DNA of 64,000 nt from Brevibacillus_H sp041920465 (GCA_041920465.1 JBHGXW010000029.1:1-64000), one strand, 5' to 3'. Counted from the first letter of the stretch, positions 1 through 8,411 are shown. Notes: a model not told the origin generated them from the sequence alone. Made by a program: numbers and translations.

Positions 1-18
1 TGGATTGTCAACACTAAA

Positions 19-852
19 CTAGACAACTTTCTTAAGGTGTTCAAGTTTGTACTCAATGGGGGTCAAATAACCGAGTGTTCCGTGAATTCTGATGTGATTG
101 TACCAGTTAACGTAGTCAGATAACTCAAGGATTAGTTTTTCCAAACTTTCAAAATGTCGGCCTTTCACAAATTCAGTTTTAAAAATTTTGAATGTTGCCT
201 CGGCAACCGCATTATCATAGGGACAGCCTTTCATGCTAAGGGAACGCTTGATATGAAAAGTGGAGAGCGCCTCATCAATAAGCTTATTTTTAAATTCATT
301 TCCACGATCCGTATGAAACAGTTGGATTCTGTTTAAATCCGTTTGAACCGATGCGATGGCTCGGTAAACAAGCTTTGCATCTTTGTGTGAACCAGCACTG
401 TAACCAATAATTTCACGGTTAAAGAGATCGACTAATAAACATACGTATTGCCATTTTTGCTCGACTCTTACGTATGTCAGATCACTAACCACGACAGCCA
501 ATTGTTCTCCCTGATCAAACTGTCGATCAAGTTCGTTTGCCACCTTTGCTTCATTGCAAGACTCAACATGAGGTTTGTACTGAGCCACGGTATAGGACGA
601 TACAAGCCCATTTTCTTTCATGATTCGGCCTATTCTCCGCCGTGAAACAATCAAGCCCTTCTTTTTTAACTCCACCTTTATTTTACGCGTTCCGTAGTTA
701 TTTCGGCTGATGCGAAAGATTTCCGTAATCTTTGCGATTAGTTCATTATCAGACTGTTTTTCTTGTGCCTCGTAGTAGTATGTACTTCTTGGTAATTGTA
801 GGACTTTGCACATTGCTGATATCGAGTATTTGTGCTGGTTGTTCCGAATCAC
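19..852 (-). CDS. IS3-family transposase OrfB, DDE integrase
   Basis: The 277 residues comprise an HTH_21-type N-terminal part and an rve/DDE integrase core. The catalytic triad is readable: D124 (in SDLTYV), D182 (in HTDRGNEF) and E218 (in NAVAE). There are 35 residues between the second D and the E, as expected for IS3. The frame opens with GTG at 852, four bases beyond the orfA stop, and is probably translated mainly as an OrfAB fusion. It is full length for the family with no internal stop, so the element may still be active. Confidence 0.92.
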   Translation of the reverse strand: MIRNNQHKYSISAMCKVLQLPRSTYYYEAQEKQSDNELIAKITEIFRISRNNYGTRKIKVELKKKGLIVSRRRIGRIMKENGLVSSYTVAQYKPHVESCNEAKVANELDRQFDQGEQLAVVVSDLTYVRVEQKWQYVCLLVDLFNREIIGYSAGSHKDAKLVYRAIASVQTDLNRIQLFHTDRGNEFKNKLIDEALSTFHIKRSLSMKGCPYDNAVAEATFKIFKTEFVKGRHFESLEKLILELSDYVNWYNHIRIHGTLGYLTPIEYKLEHLKKVV

Positions 853-854
853 AT

Positions 855-1139
855 TTACTTTCGTCCTAGTATCAGCGCAGCTTGCTTTAAAATATCGTTT
901 TCCATCTGCAATTGTTTATTTTCTTTCCGCAATTTGATAAGCTCCTGTTGCTCAGGAGTAAGGTTGTCCTTCTCTTTGAAAGAACCGGATGTTTGACTCT
1001 GCTTGACCCATTTGTCAAGCGCGGAAGGTGTTAATTCATATTCACGAATGATATCTTTCCGTGGCTTCCCATTCTGATATAGTTGAACCATCTGCTCTTT
1101 AAATTCGGGCGTGAATGTTCTTCTTTCTTTTTTCGTCAT
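855..1139 (-). CDS. IS3-family transposase OrfA
   Basis: This 94-residue protein has an N-terminal helix-turn-helix of the transposase IS3/IS911 type (residues about 8-50) and a C-terminal leucine-rich coiled coil (about 62-90), the usual DNA-binding and dimerisation half of IS3 transposases. A start ATG lies at 1139 with AGGAGA upstream. Its stop (TAA, 857-855) lies next to the orfB frame, which is shifted by -1, so the functional OrfAB transposase is probably made by programmed frameshifting in the A-rich end of orfA. That mechanism is known for the family and is not shown here. Confidence 0.9.
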   Translation of the reverse strand: MTKKERRTFTPEFKEQMVQLYQNGKPRKDIIREYELTPSALDKWVKQSQTSGSFKEKDNLTPEQQELIKLRKENKQLQMENDILKQAALILGRK

Positions 1140-1216
1140 AGTAGATTCTCCTCAGATAGATTAGTAGTAGTCTACTTGACCTTAATTTTTCTGTCTAGTT
1201 AAGTGTAACCGATTCA

Positions 1217-1409
1217 TACCTTAGAAAATATTCAAAGATTGACACTATCGATTGAAGATATTGAAGAACAACTCGGGTTCCCAAGAGGCTATACATTAGT
1301 AGAAGGAATTTCAGATGAAGAAAGAATGAAACTTCTCAGAGAAAGTGAACCTTGGTCAGAAATAGATTATATTTTTGAAAAGTATCTAAATAAAGCTAGA
1401 TATGATTAG
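1217..1409 (+). pseudogene. 3' fragment of an unidentified gene cut by the IS
   Basis: Directly beyond the IS end an open frame of about 63 codons runs to TAG at 1407-1409, without a start codon. The translation is acidic and protein-like (for example it contains EDIEEQLGF and EPWSEIDYIFEKYL). It looks like the C-terminal remains of a gene that the IS interrupted or replaced. No family is recognised. It points the same way as the TIR operon 85 bases downstream and may once have been its first gene. Confidence 0.5.
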
Positions 1410-1493
1410 TTTACGATTTAATTTAAAATCTTCTTCGGTATTAAACCTGAGATCGATCATAATATTAAATTTTACTTTGGAGGTGTTATAGTA

Positions 1494-2327
1494 ATGGAAA
1501 TGTCTCGACCGAAGGTGTTTTTGAGTTATAACAACAAAGACTCAGAAATTGCTGATAGAATTATTGATGAATTATCAAGAAATAAAATCCATGTATTTAT
1601 GGATAAATATACAATATCTTTGGCTGATTCTGTAAACAATACAATAGAAAAAATGTTATCTGCTAGCGATTACATCATTCTTTTACTTTCAGAAAACTAT
1701 TCGAGTTGGCAGGAATATGAGATTTTAAAATCTATAGAAATAAATCTCACCAAAAGAGATATTACTATTTTGCCAGTGCTAGTTAATAACAATAAATTGC
1801 CTAATATTTTAAATTCTATCCAATACATTGATCTAACCAAAGATTTTGAAAGAGGTTTGCAAGAGTTAGTTACCCAAATAATAAACTCATCTTTGATTAA
1901 TTTTGCAAAATTAACACCTTTGACCTTTGAAGAGATGATTGTAGATCTATTTCATTCATTAGGTTTTTTGGAAATCCAGAGAAATATTATTGCTGATGAT
2001 TGCCAAGAGATTGATATTGTTGCCAAGTATCCGTACACAGATCCATTTGGAGACAAGAGGCTAGAGACTTGGATTGTAGAAACGAAGTTTTATAAAAACT
2101 CAAGATTAGATATTAAGTCGATTCAACAATTACATTACAATTTAGTTTACAAAGAACATTATACAAAAGGGCTGTTGGTGACAAACGGGCACTTAACCTC
2201 TGCTTCAAAAAGATATTTTGAAAGCCTACCCAATAAAGAGAAAAAAGATATGAAAATTATTGAAGGTAACGAGTTGAAACGATTGATACTAAAAAATAAG
2301 AAGCTTGTTACAAAGTATTTTGAATAG
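1494..2327 (+). CDS. TIR domain fused to Mrr-like restriction nuclease
   Basis: The 277-residue protein has two domains. Residues 5-130 form a TIR domain: VFLSYNNKD at the start, a DxY segment near 37, and W72-x3-E76, where the glutamate matches the usual NAD-cleaving position of bacterial TIRs. Residues about 142-250 resemble an Mrr-type PD-(D/E)XK nuclease: FEEMIVDLFHSLGF, then E172-x-D174, then E196-x-K198 (VETKFYK) and Q211/Q212. The ATG follows GGAGGTG by eight bases. The next gene begins 11 bases after the stop, with its ribosome site overlapping the stop, so the two form an operon. The DNA is AT-rich compared with the rest of the window. A phage-defence role is inferred from the domains; the exact system is not recognised. 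Confidence 0.8.
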   Translation: MEMSRPKVFLSYNNKDSEIADRIIDELSRNKIHVFMDKYTISLADSVNNTIEKMLSASDYIILLLSENYSSWQEYEILKSIEINLTKRDITILPVLVNNNKLPNILNSIQYIDLTKDFERGLQELVTQIINSSLINFAKLTPLTFEEMIVDLFHSLGFLEIQRNIIADDCQEIDIVAKYPYTDPFGDKRLETWIVETKFYKNSRLDIKSIQQLHYNLVYKEHYTKGLLVTNGHLTSASKRYFESLPNKEKKDMKIIEGNELKRLILKNKKLVTKYFE

Positions 2328-2338
2328 GAGGCAGGATC

Positions 2339-2878
2339 ATGGGCGTTATACGTGACCTAATAGATAGATTAAGATCTTGCCCATTAGGAATGGAAGGATG
2401 GAGTGAGTACGAGAACATTTGTATTGACATATTAAACTATTTGTTTGTACCACCCCTGTCACCCCCTAAAATCCAACCACGTACATATTCTGGAATTGAT
2501 CGTAGAGATGCAGTTTATCCGAACAGGAACTTTGACAATAATTGTTCTTGGGGGAAGCTATATTCTGAGTTAGATGCTAGAATGATCCTGTTTGAGTTTA
2601 AAAACTATGATAAAAGTGATATCGGAAAAGAAGAAGTCAATCAAACAAGTAGTTACTTAACAAGACCAATGGGTAAATTAGCTATTATGATATGCAGTAA
2701 ATTACCTGATCATTCAGCACATATTAAAAGAAATTCTATCTATAGTGAATATGGGAAAGTAATTTTATTTGTTACCAAAGAAGAGTTAGAAGAAATGTTA
2801 TATATTAAAGAGCGTGGTGAAGATCCGGCTGATTTATTAATTGATTTGTTAGAATGGTTTTATTTACAACATGAATAA
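2339..2878 (+). CDS. PD-(D/E)XK nuclease-like protein, partner of TIR gene
   Basis: This 179-residue protein has features of a restriction-endonuclease fold: an N-terminal helix with GWSEYENICIDIL (20-32, where E23/E26 resemble the first helix acidic residue), GIDRRD (52-57), then MILFEFKNY (82-90) with E86-x-K88 as the EXK part, followed by a helix ending in NQTSSYL and a strand KLAIMICS. This pattern is close to Mrr/REase proteins, but the first aspartate assignment is uncertain. It is cotranscribed with the TIR-Mrr gene (11-base gap, ribosome site TAGGAGG). Nuclease function and pairing with the upstream protein are inferences. Confidence 0.6.
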   Translation: MGVIRDLIDRLRSCPLGMEGWSEYENICIDILNYLFVPPLSPPKIQPRTYSGIDRRDAVYPNRNFDNNCSWGKLYSELDARMILFEFKNYDKSDIGKEEVNQTSSYLTRPMGKLAIMICSKLPDHSAHIKRNSIYSEYGKVILFVTKEELEEMLYIKERGEDPADLLIDLLEWFYLQHE

Positions 2879-3032
2879 AGGGTTTTTTGGTCAATAATTT
2901 GGTCAAGAACCCAAAATAATCACCGGAAGTTACGGTTCACAAAGAAAAAGGAAAATAGCCGAGAACCCTTGATACGAGTGGATTTTCGGCTATTCAAGGA
3001 AACTGACGGAAATTGGCCATTTGATCTTGACA

Positions 3033-3071
3033 GGGTGGTGGTCGCTGGTTCGAACCCAATCCGGATCACCA
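3033..3071 (+). other. tRNA 3'-end-like fragment, probable att site
   Basis: A T-arm-like stretch (GCTGGTTCGAACCC, 3044-3057) is followed by CCGGATC and ACCA ending at 3071, as at the 3' end of a tRNA with encoded CCA. No D-arm or anticodon arm precedes it, so it is not a complete tRNA. Such partial copies are typical of sites left by tyrosine-recombinase islands that integrate into tRNA genes. It would mark the right edge of the island that carries the TIR operon. The T-stem pairing is imperfect. Confidence 0.6.
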
Positions 3072-3181
3072 TTTTATTGATATTTCAACGGTTTGAAACG
3101 TTTTGAAAACCACACATAATATGGTGGTCGAAGATAAACACGCTTCCGTTAAAGTAAACCACTTTCCTGTAGTTGAAAAAT

Positions 3182-3735
3182 AGTGTGCACCCCTTAAAGT
3201 AGACATTGGAAAAACCCCCTGGGAATTCCGATTTACTTTATGGGGTGCATTTTTCATGGCAATCAAAGGACAAAAGTTCAAATCTTATCCTGAGAAGATG
3301 AAGAGAGGCCATCCGTATCCATGTGAAAGAAAGATGGACATATCGCCAAATCACAGAACATTTCCAAATCCAAGATAAAGATCGTGTAAAGAAGTGGATG
3401 CGGAAATACAAACAACTTGGAGAGTTTGGATTGCTGGATCAACGTGGGCGACGCAAGGAATAGATTGACCAGGATCGGTATGTAGCAAAACGAAGGCGGG
3501 AAAATGAAATTCTAAAAAAGTGTTCAGCAATCTTGATGCGGGAGGTGTAAAGGGGAAATATTCCATCATCGAAGCTGTTTCCGTTCAGTATCCTGTAACG
3601 GAGCTGTGCGAACTTATTGGCGTATCGAGAAGTGGGCATTACAAATACCTCAATCAGAAGGGTGAAAACCGGCCAATACCAGAAGGGGGAAAACCGGGCA
3701 ATCCGGGAAAATCGTGAATCACAAGAATGAAACGT
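3182..3735 (+). mobile_element. Degenerate IS3-family element
   Basis: A terminal-repeat-like start (GTGCACCCCTTAAAGTAGAC, 3183-3202) is followed by a broken orfA (ATG 3256, MAIKGQKFKSYPE...) that continues in other frames as KKWMRKYKQLGEFGLLDQRG and hits an in-frame stop near 3461. The start of orfB (KYSIIEAVSVQYPV..., from about 3556) ends near 3717. The DDE core and right end are missing. This is a decayed IS3-type insertion with frameshifts, a stop and a 3' deletion. Confidence 0.75.
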
Positions 3736-3773
3736 AAAATCGTTCGGTAAACAAGGTGGTAAGATCGCCGTTC

Positions 3774-4529
3774 TTACGGGTCTTCCCCATTGTATACAGG
3801 CTTTTTGTTGCGTATTTTGACCAACTCGGAAACCGTTATGAAACGGTATCCTCTTTGTTTCAATCTGGGCAAAATTTTCTCCAGCGCACCTATCGTTTGA
3901 CTGCGGTCGCCGCCGTTGTCGTGAAACAACACGATATCCCCGTTGCGGGTATTGGAAAGCACTTTGCGGACGATTTTGTTGACACCAGGATTCGCCCAAT
4001 CTCGCGTGTCCTGATGCCATGACCACATCACGACCAAACACCCTGCTTGTTTGGCAGCATTTACGATTCGTTCGTCGTAATAACCGCCGGGTGGACGAAA
4101 CAGGTGGGAAGTGATGCCGGTCGTTTCGAGAATAGCAGTTTTTGTCTGTTCGATTTCCACTTGAAATTGCTGGGAGGATATCTTTTTTATATTCGGATGG
4201 TGATACGTATGGTTGGCGATCTCGTGTCCTCGAAGCATGAGTTCTTTGGTCACTCGAGGATATTTTTTGACGCGTGATCCCACGACAAAAAATGTTGCCT
4301 TCGCATGATATTTTTCCAACAAATCAAGAATTTGTGGAGTGTAGACAGGATTGGGACCGTCGTCAAACGTCAACGCGATGACTTTTTGGTCGGTGGGTAC
4401 TTCCCAAATGACCTCGCCTCGACGTTCAAAGTACGGTCTATCCTTACTGTCGCTGCTTATAGGGCCGTCCACTGGACACCCTTGGGCTAGCGAAAGCAAA
4501 AGCAACCATTGTATACCAGAGAATCCCAT
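3774..4529 (-). CDS. Polysaccharide deacetylase (NodB domain), secreted
   Basis: From the ATG at 4529 (ribosome site GAGGAGG, six bases away) the product is 251 residues: a short hydrophobic N-terminus, then a NodB homology domain. The metal and catalytic motifs are present: TFDDGP (54-59), H107-x3-H111, RPPGG (145-149), the D/W motif around 174-178 and LFHD (201-204). It should remove N-acetyl groups from peptidoglycan or another cell-surface polysaccharide. It follows a second deacetylase gene by five bases. A longer in-frame start at 4583 would overlap that gene and has no better ribosome site. Confidence 0.9.
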   Translation of the reverse strand: MGFSGIQWLLLLSLAQGCPVDGPISSDSKDRPYFERRGEVIWEVPTDQKVIALTFDDGPNPVYTPQILDLLEKYHAKATFFVVGSRVKKYPRVTKELMLRGHEIANHTYHHPNIKKISSQQFQVEIEQTKTAILETTGITSHLFRPPGGYYDERIVNAAKQAGCLVVMWSWHQDTRDWANPGVNKIVRKVLSNTRNGDIVLFHDNGGDRSQTIGALEKILPRLKQRGYRFITVSELVKIRNKKPVYNGEDP

Positions 4530-4533
4530 GTTT

Positions 4534-5340
4534 TTATCCTCCTCGGGCGGGAAAATGTGAGAATGTTTCATGGGGGAACACACGCAAACGCTTTAGGCTG
4601 TACCTCCCCTGGCCATACTCAGTCAGGCGGTTCCTCGTGGTAAAGGCCGCTTTGTATCCCATTGCCAAGAGATCAGGGAACCACTTTCTTGTATATTTTC
4701 CGTAGGGATAGGAAAAAATGCAGACATTTTTGTGTAAGCGAGTTTCTATTGACCACTTCGATTCCGCCAGCTCTTTTTTAAATTGTTTCCTTGTGAGATG
4801 CCTTACATCCGGATGGGTTACCGTATGGGATTCAATATCCACCAGTCCACTGTGTTCCATAATTGCAAGTTGATCCCAATTCGCGTAATTGGGTTTCCCG
4901 ACACTTCCCGTAATGACAAACAAAGTGGCCTTCGCGTTGTATTTTTTCAGAATGGGAAAGGCATGTGTAAAGTTGTCTTGGTAACCGTCGTCAAACGTGA
5001 TCACAACTGGGCGAGAAGGCAGCTTATTTCCCATGTCCCAAGCGAAAATTAACTCGCTTGCTGTAATTGGGGTATATCCGTGTTTCAGTAAATTGCGAAG
5101 TTGTATTTCAGACTGTTGAGGACTTACGCAAAGAGGGCTTTTTTTATTGGAGACGGAGTGGTACATCAATACGGGAACGGGCTTCGAACGGTTTTTTTGA
5201 ATACCGGATTGCATGACATAACTATTGACATGGGAAAACTTTGTCCAAACCGTATCTTGAAAGTGAAACGCACAGGAAATCGTGAAACAAGCGACAGTCA
5301 AAAAAAAGCACACTACGTAGGTTCCAATGTGTTTGACCAA
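4534..5340 (-). CDS. Polysaccharide deacetylase with N-terminal membrane anchor
   Basis: The 268-residue protein has an N-terminal hydrophobic segment (about 6-25, anchor or signal peptide) and a NodB-type domain with VLMYHSVS (57-64), TFDDGY (115-120), H172-x3-H176 and YPYG near 210. This resembles PgaB/YadE-like deacetylases rather than the chitin-deacetylase-like neighbour. The start is TTG at 5340, chosen because GGGGGAGGAG ends eight bases upstream; no better ATG exists. It lies immediately before the second deacetylase gene, so the two are probably cotranscribed and act together on the cell envelope. Confidence 0.88.
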   Translation of the reverse strand: MVKHIGTYVVCFFLTVACFTISCAFHFQDTVWTKFSHVNSYVMQSGIQKNRSKPVPVLMYHSVSNKKSPLCVSPQQSEIQLRNLLKHGYTPITASELIFAWDMGNKLPSRPVVITFDDGYQDNFTHAFPILKKYNAKATLFVITGSVGKPNYANWDQLAIMEHSGLVDIESHTVTHPDVRHLTRKQFKKELAESKWSIETRLHKNVCIFSYPYGKYTRKWFPDLLAMGYKAAFTTRNRLTEYGQGRYSLKRLRVFPHETFSHFPARGG

Positions 5341-5584
5341 TGTTACATCTCCTCCCCCATAAAGTGTTTGTTAATGAGGAGTGGAATAACAGTTGAAATC
5401 GATTCCAAAGTCACTAGTTGTAAACCTCTTCACCTGAGGATCAGCCAAACATCAATAATGATCACGATGAACCTCCTTCAACGCTTCCCTCGTTGCGGTG
5501 AGGGTTTTTCTACAGATCAATGGATAACCAAATGCTGTCTGGACAAAATATGTTCCGGATATGATGAGGGTAGGAGGGATAACC

Positions 5585-6259
5585 ATGTGTGGACGATATA
5601 CCCTTTTGACCGATCCGGAAAAATTGATGAAACGCTTTTTTGTAAGCGGGATTCCTTTCGATCTTCAACCACGTTACAATATCGCTCCCGGGCAGTTCAT
5701 TCCGGCCGTCATCGACGACGGTGGAAAACGCCGGATCGGGCAACTAAAGTGGGGGCTCGTGCCGTCATGGGCAACCGATGAGAAAATCGGCTATAAAATG
5801 ATCAACGCCCGGGCCGAGACGTTGACCGAGAAGCCAGCCTTCCGAAATCTTTTTTCTCGTAAGCGCTGCATCATCCCTGCTGACGGATTCTACGAGTGGA
5901 AGCAGACGGAGAAGGGGAAACAGCCGATGCGGATTATGATGAAGAACGGGGAACTATTTGCTTTTGCCGGCCTGTTTGATACCTGGACGAACCCAGCTGG
6001 AGAGAAAATACATAGCTGCACAATTATTACGACCAAACCGAACGAGGTTGTCGCCGACATACACGACCGCATGCCGGTGATACTGCGGCAAGAGGACGAA
6101 GGACTTTGGCTGGATCGAGAAAAGAACGACATCGATCTGCTTCAATCGTTGCTTGTTCCATATGACGCTGACCAAATGCGGGCATATCCTGTGTCTTCGA
6201 TGGTCGGCAATGTGAAAAATGATTTGCCTGAGTGCATAGAGGAGGTTCCCTGGCAGTAG
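5585..6259 (+). CDS. SRAP-domain protein (YedK/HMCES family)
   Basis: From ATG 5585 (ribosome site TAGGAGG) the product is 224 residues and begins MCGRY. In this family Cys2 becomes the N-terminal nucleophile after Met removal and forms a thiazolidine crosslink with abasic sites in single-stranded DNA. Other conserved parts are YNIAP (31-35), NARAE (74-78), PADGFYEW (98-105, catalytic Glu104) and HDRMP (160-164). Length is normal. It acts in protection and repair of abasic DNA. It stands alone and convergent to a small membrane protein gene. Confidence 0.93.
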   Translation: MCGRYTLLTDPEKLMKRFFVSGIPFDLQPRYNIAPGQFIPAVIDDGGKRRIGQLKWGLVPSWATDEKIGYKMINARAETLTEKPAFRNLFSRKRCIIPADGFYEWKQTEKGKQPMRIMMKNGELFAFAGLFDTWTNPAGEKIHSCTIITTKPNEVVADIHDRMPVILRQEDEGLWLDREKNDIDLLQSLLVPYDADQMRAYPVSSMVGNVKNDLPECIEEVPWQ

Positions 6260-6425
6260 AAGCTGTCAACAGTATATCGCAGCCCTGCTGCGGGTTATCC
6301 GGAGGAGGGCTTTTTTGTTTTCACGGACTTGCATGTTCGCAAACAAAAAAGGTTGCCGATTCGTACTCGGCAACTTGCGAGGTGTGGCAACCCGTGCAGT
6401 TTGCTGCCGGGGAGGGTTGTGCGCG

Positions 6426-6791
6426 TTACGCCACCCGCTTTTGGGCCGGGACGTCTCCCCGGGTTTTTCGCTTTTTCATCCGTTTGGGAATATACCAGAT
6501 TCCGATGCCGCTCGCCGTCAAGGCTAGCAAGCTGAAGGCTACGACGTCCAGCAGGGGGCTCAAATCCACCTGGAGGCCTTCGAACAGAAACACCCCGGAG
6601 TTCAGACTGGATACCCGCTCGTCTACTCCGAACAGACGGGGATGGCGCACGATGAATCCGAGAATGCAGACGCCGGCCATCAAGATAGACGTGCCCAATC
6701 CAAGGTAGAGATGCAGGGAACGGAACAGCTTGTACCAATTTACGTTCCATTTCAGCTTGACGTTCCATTTTAGCGGGGGGTTTTTCGCCAA
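6426..6791 (-). CDS. Small PepSY-associated-type membrane protein
   Basis: The 121-residue protein begins at TTG 6791 and has two hydrophobic segments (about 28-50 and 80-100), a basic cytoplasmic tail rich in K/R, and WYKLFRSLHLYLGLG, which resembles the start of PepSY-associated TM proteins. It includes a local duplication (LKWNV twice near residues 7-17). No clear ribosome site precedes the start, so the start is uncertain. Function unknown. Confidence 0.55.
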   Translation of the reverse strand: MAKNPPLKWNVKLKWNVNWYKLFRSLHLYLGLGTSILMAGVCILGFIVRHPRLFGVDERVSSLNSGVFLFEGLQVDLSPLLDVVAFSLLALTASGIGIWYIPKRMKKRKTRGDVPAQKRVA

Positions 6792-7085
6792 TGTTTGTTG
6801 GAATGAACGGGGATAGTTACCGATTTAAGCAAAGCATGAGGCAAACGTGATCATGAAAAAGTTACCCACCCATCCGGTGGAAATAAATTTGCTAGGGTGG
6901 TCAATTTTTTGATGAGCACGATGGTCAACTTTATGATTGACATTCACATATGGGCTAACTGGCAGTATAGCGTAATAAGGATTATGACATTTTAACAATT
7001 GACACAGGATAAGTGTTGGTAGTAGATTGTTTGTTTTATCCAACACTAGAACAACATAAGAGCAATAAAATCGCACTATTATACC
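6792..7085. other. Intergenic, no gene seen
   Basis: This AT-rich stretch between divergent genes holds no convincing coding frame. Repeated phrases such as GGTGGTCAA and ATGGTCAACTTTATGATTG look like the edge of a lost mobile element, but no transposase remnant is readable. Confidence 0.3.
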
Positions 7086-7114
7086 TTGACAAATATTAAT
7101 ATTTATGATATAAT
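7086..7114 (+). promoter_or_regulatory. Sigma-A promoter, perfect consensus
   Basis: TTGACA (7086-7091), 17-base spacer, TATAAT (7109-7114), about 100 bases upstream of the MBL hydrolase gene. Both hexamers match the vegetative consensus exactly. Confidence 0.8.
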
Positions 7115-7214
7115 AAATAATTTTACTGTTGACTATGTGCTTTGGACCGTGGTAAATAAAATTATGTAATGTTTAGCATCAAGACCGAGTTCATCCAGTA
7201 AGGGGGAGGATTTG

Positions 7215-7955
7215 ATGAAGATTTCGAATGGAGTAGCAATGCTTGAATTAAAAGTTCAGGGTTTTGGTTTAAATCCTACGCTGATTTGGGATGATGAAAC
7301 TGCCGTTTTAATTGATGCTGGTATGCCTGGGCAATTAGAACAAATACGTGCTGCCATGAGTGATGTCGGAGTCTCCTTTGATAAATTGAAAGCAGTAATT
7401 CTGACGCATCAGGATTTAGACCACATAGGAAGTCTTCCTGAAATACTAAAAGAAGCCATTAACCGCATTGAAGTGTATGCACACGAGCTCGACAAACCAT
7501 ATATTGAAGGGACTTTACCTCTTATCAAAACAGACCCCAATCGCATGAGTAAAGAAGAATGGGTGTATCTTCCAGAGGAAGCTCGGATTTTATATCAGAA
7601 TCCTCCGAAAGCGAAGGTTGACAAGACTGTGGATGATGGTCAAGAACTTCCTTATTGCGGAGGGATTCGTGTTATTTTTACACCTGGGCATACTTCAGGA
7701 CATATTAGTCTGTATTTAAAACTAAGTAAAATCCTTGTTGCTGGGGATGCAATGATATGTTTAGATGGTTCCTTGCGCGGACCCGTTCGACAAACAACGC
7801 TAGATATGAATACAGCACTTCGTTCTTTGGAAAAATTTTTGGACTTAGATATAGAATCGGTGATTTGTTATCACGGAGGTATTTGTAATGGTAACGTGAA
7901 AGACCAACTCCAAAACCTTGTAGGACAGGTCGGCAACGCAACGGAAAAGAAATGA
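7215..7955 (+). CDS. MBL-fold metallo-hydrolase
   Basis: The 246-residue protein (ATG 7215 after GGGGGAGG) carries the metallo-beta-lactamase signature THQDLDH (64-70), giving H65, D67, D69 and H70, then H158 in TPGHTSGH, the bridging Asp in AGD near 177, and a final His in CYHGG near 222. It is similar in size to generic YqjP/glyoxalase-II-like hydrolases. Substrate unknown. It has its own consensus promoter and no operon partner. Confidence 0.88.
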   Translation: MKISNGVAMLELKVQGFGLNPTLIWDDETAVLIDAGMPGQLEQIRAAMSDVGVSFDKLKAVILTHQDLDHIGSLPEILKEAINRIEVYAHELDKPYIEGTLPLIKTDPNRMSKEEWVYLPEEARILYQNPPKAKVDKTVDDGQELPYCGGIRVIFTPGHTSGHISLYLKLSKILVAGDAMICLDGSLRGPVRQTTLDMNTALRSLEKFLDLDIESVICYHGGICNGNVKDQLQNLVGQVGNATEKK

Positions 7956-8036
7956 AAGTTATAAGTTCAAAAACCAATAGTAGTAGGAATGTGATTATTA
8001 TATTATCACTAGAATAAGAGCTAGTTGAAGGTTATA

Positions 8037-8171
8037 GGCAGGTATTCGGAGCTTCTCGCATCCGTAAGTGCACTTAAGGCCATGTTCCACGAAATCGCTC
8101 CGTCAACTCTAAAGCGGATTGGTACGTATATCCGAAATAACCCGGACGAGTTCGTACAGATGGAGGATTAG
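8037..8171 (+). pseudogene. RpiR-like regulator fragment
   Basis: An open frame ending TAG 8169-8171 reads ...SALKAMFHEIAP STLKRIGTYIRNNPDEF..., resembling the first helix-turn-helix of RpiR/MurR regulators (the family pattern is LTPSEKRIADYILENPEE). No helix-turn-helix completion or sugar-binding domain follows. It is probably a gene scrap; similarity is by eye only. Confidence 0.35.
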
Positions 8172-8244
8172 GTTTTCTTTACTTCTTAATATTTTGTTAA
8201 GCTATCGGGATCCTTAGGTAAAGTCAGACCAAAAACGCATAGGC

Positions 8245-8273
8245 AACCTCATCGTTATCGATGAGGTTTTTTA
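8245..8273 (+). terminator. Rho-independent terminator
   Basis: Stem AACCTCATCG (8245-8254), loop TTAT, matching stem to 8268, followed by a T run. Confidence 0.8.
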
Positions 8274-8330
8274 CTTTGATTCATATTCAACTTCAAATAA
8301 CGGCCATTTACGACAGGAGGGGGGATAAAC

Positions 8331-8411
8331 ATGTCTGTAGTCTATACCTCATCAGCTAATATTGGACATGAGACTCATAAAAAAATCCCAACCTTTCTAA
8401 GCTCATTGTAA
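8331..8411 (+). CDS. Possible 26-residue peptide or gene stub
   Basis: A strong ribosome site (GGAGGGGGGA) lies five bases before ATG 8331 and a 26-codon frame ends with TAA at 8409-8411. The peptide (MSVVYTSSANIGHETHKK...) is not recognised. It may be the 5' end of a gene lost by deletion. The following 180 bases show no clear continuation. Confidence 0.3.
   Translation: MSVVYTSSANIGHETHKKIPTFLSSL

Larger units (their letters stand above)
1..1216 (-). mobile_element. IS3-family insertion sequence, apparently complete
   Basis: The two transposase frames at 855-1139 and 19-852 are bounded by imperfect inverted repeats. The left end (1-25) and the reverse complement of 1192-1216 agree at about 19 of 25 positions, both beginning TG and sharing the block AACTAGACA. 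The organisation (short orfA, long orfB in the -1 frame, ends TG...CA) is that of the IS3 family. The left boundary coincides with the window edge, so the exact end and any target duplication cannot be verified. The right end abuts the tail of a broken reading frame. Confidence 0.85.

Noticed and set aside
2879..3032. Possible integrase tail after the TIR operon
   Set aside because: The words GGTCAATAATTTGGTCAAG recall the ends of some phage integrases, but only about ten codons are open before a stop. Too short to support.
3033..3071. Complete tRNA gene
   Set aside because: Only the T-arm and acceptor 3' strand are seen; no anticodon arm or D-arm lies upstream.
6825..7076. Minus-strand 83-codon frame
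   Set aside because: No ribosome site or recognisable domain, and it lies opposite the promoter region of the MBL gene.
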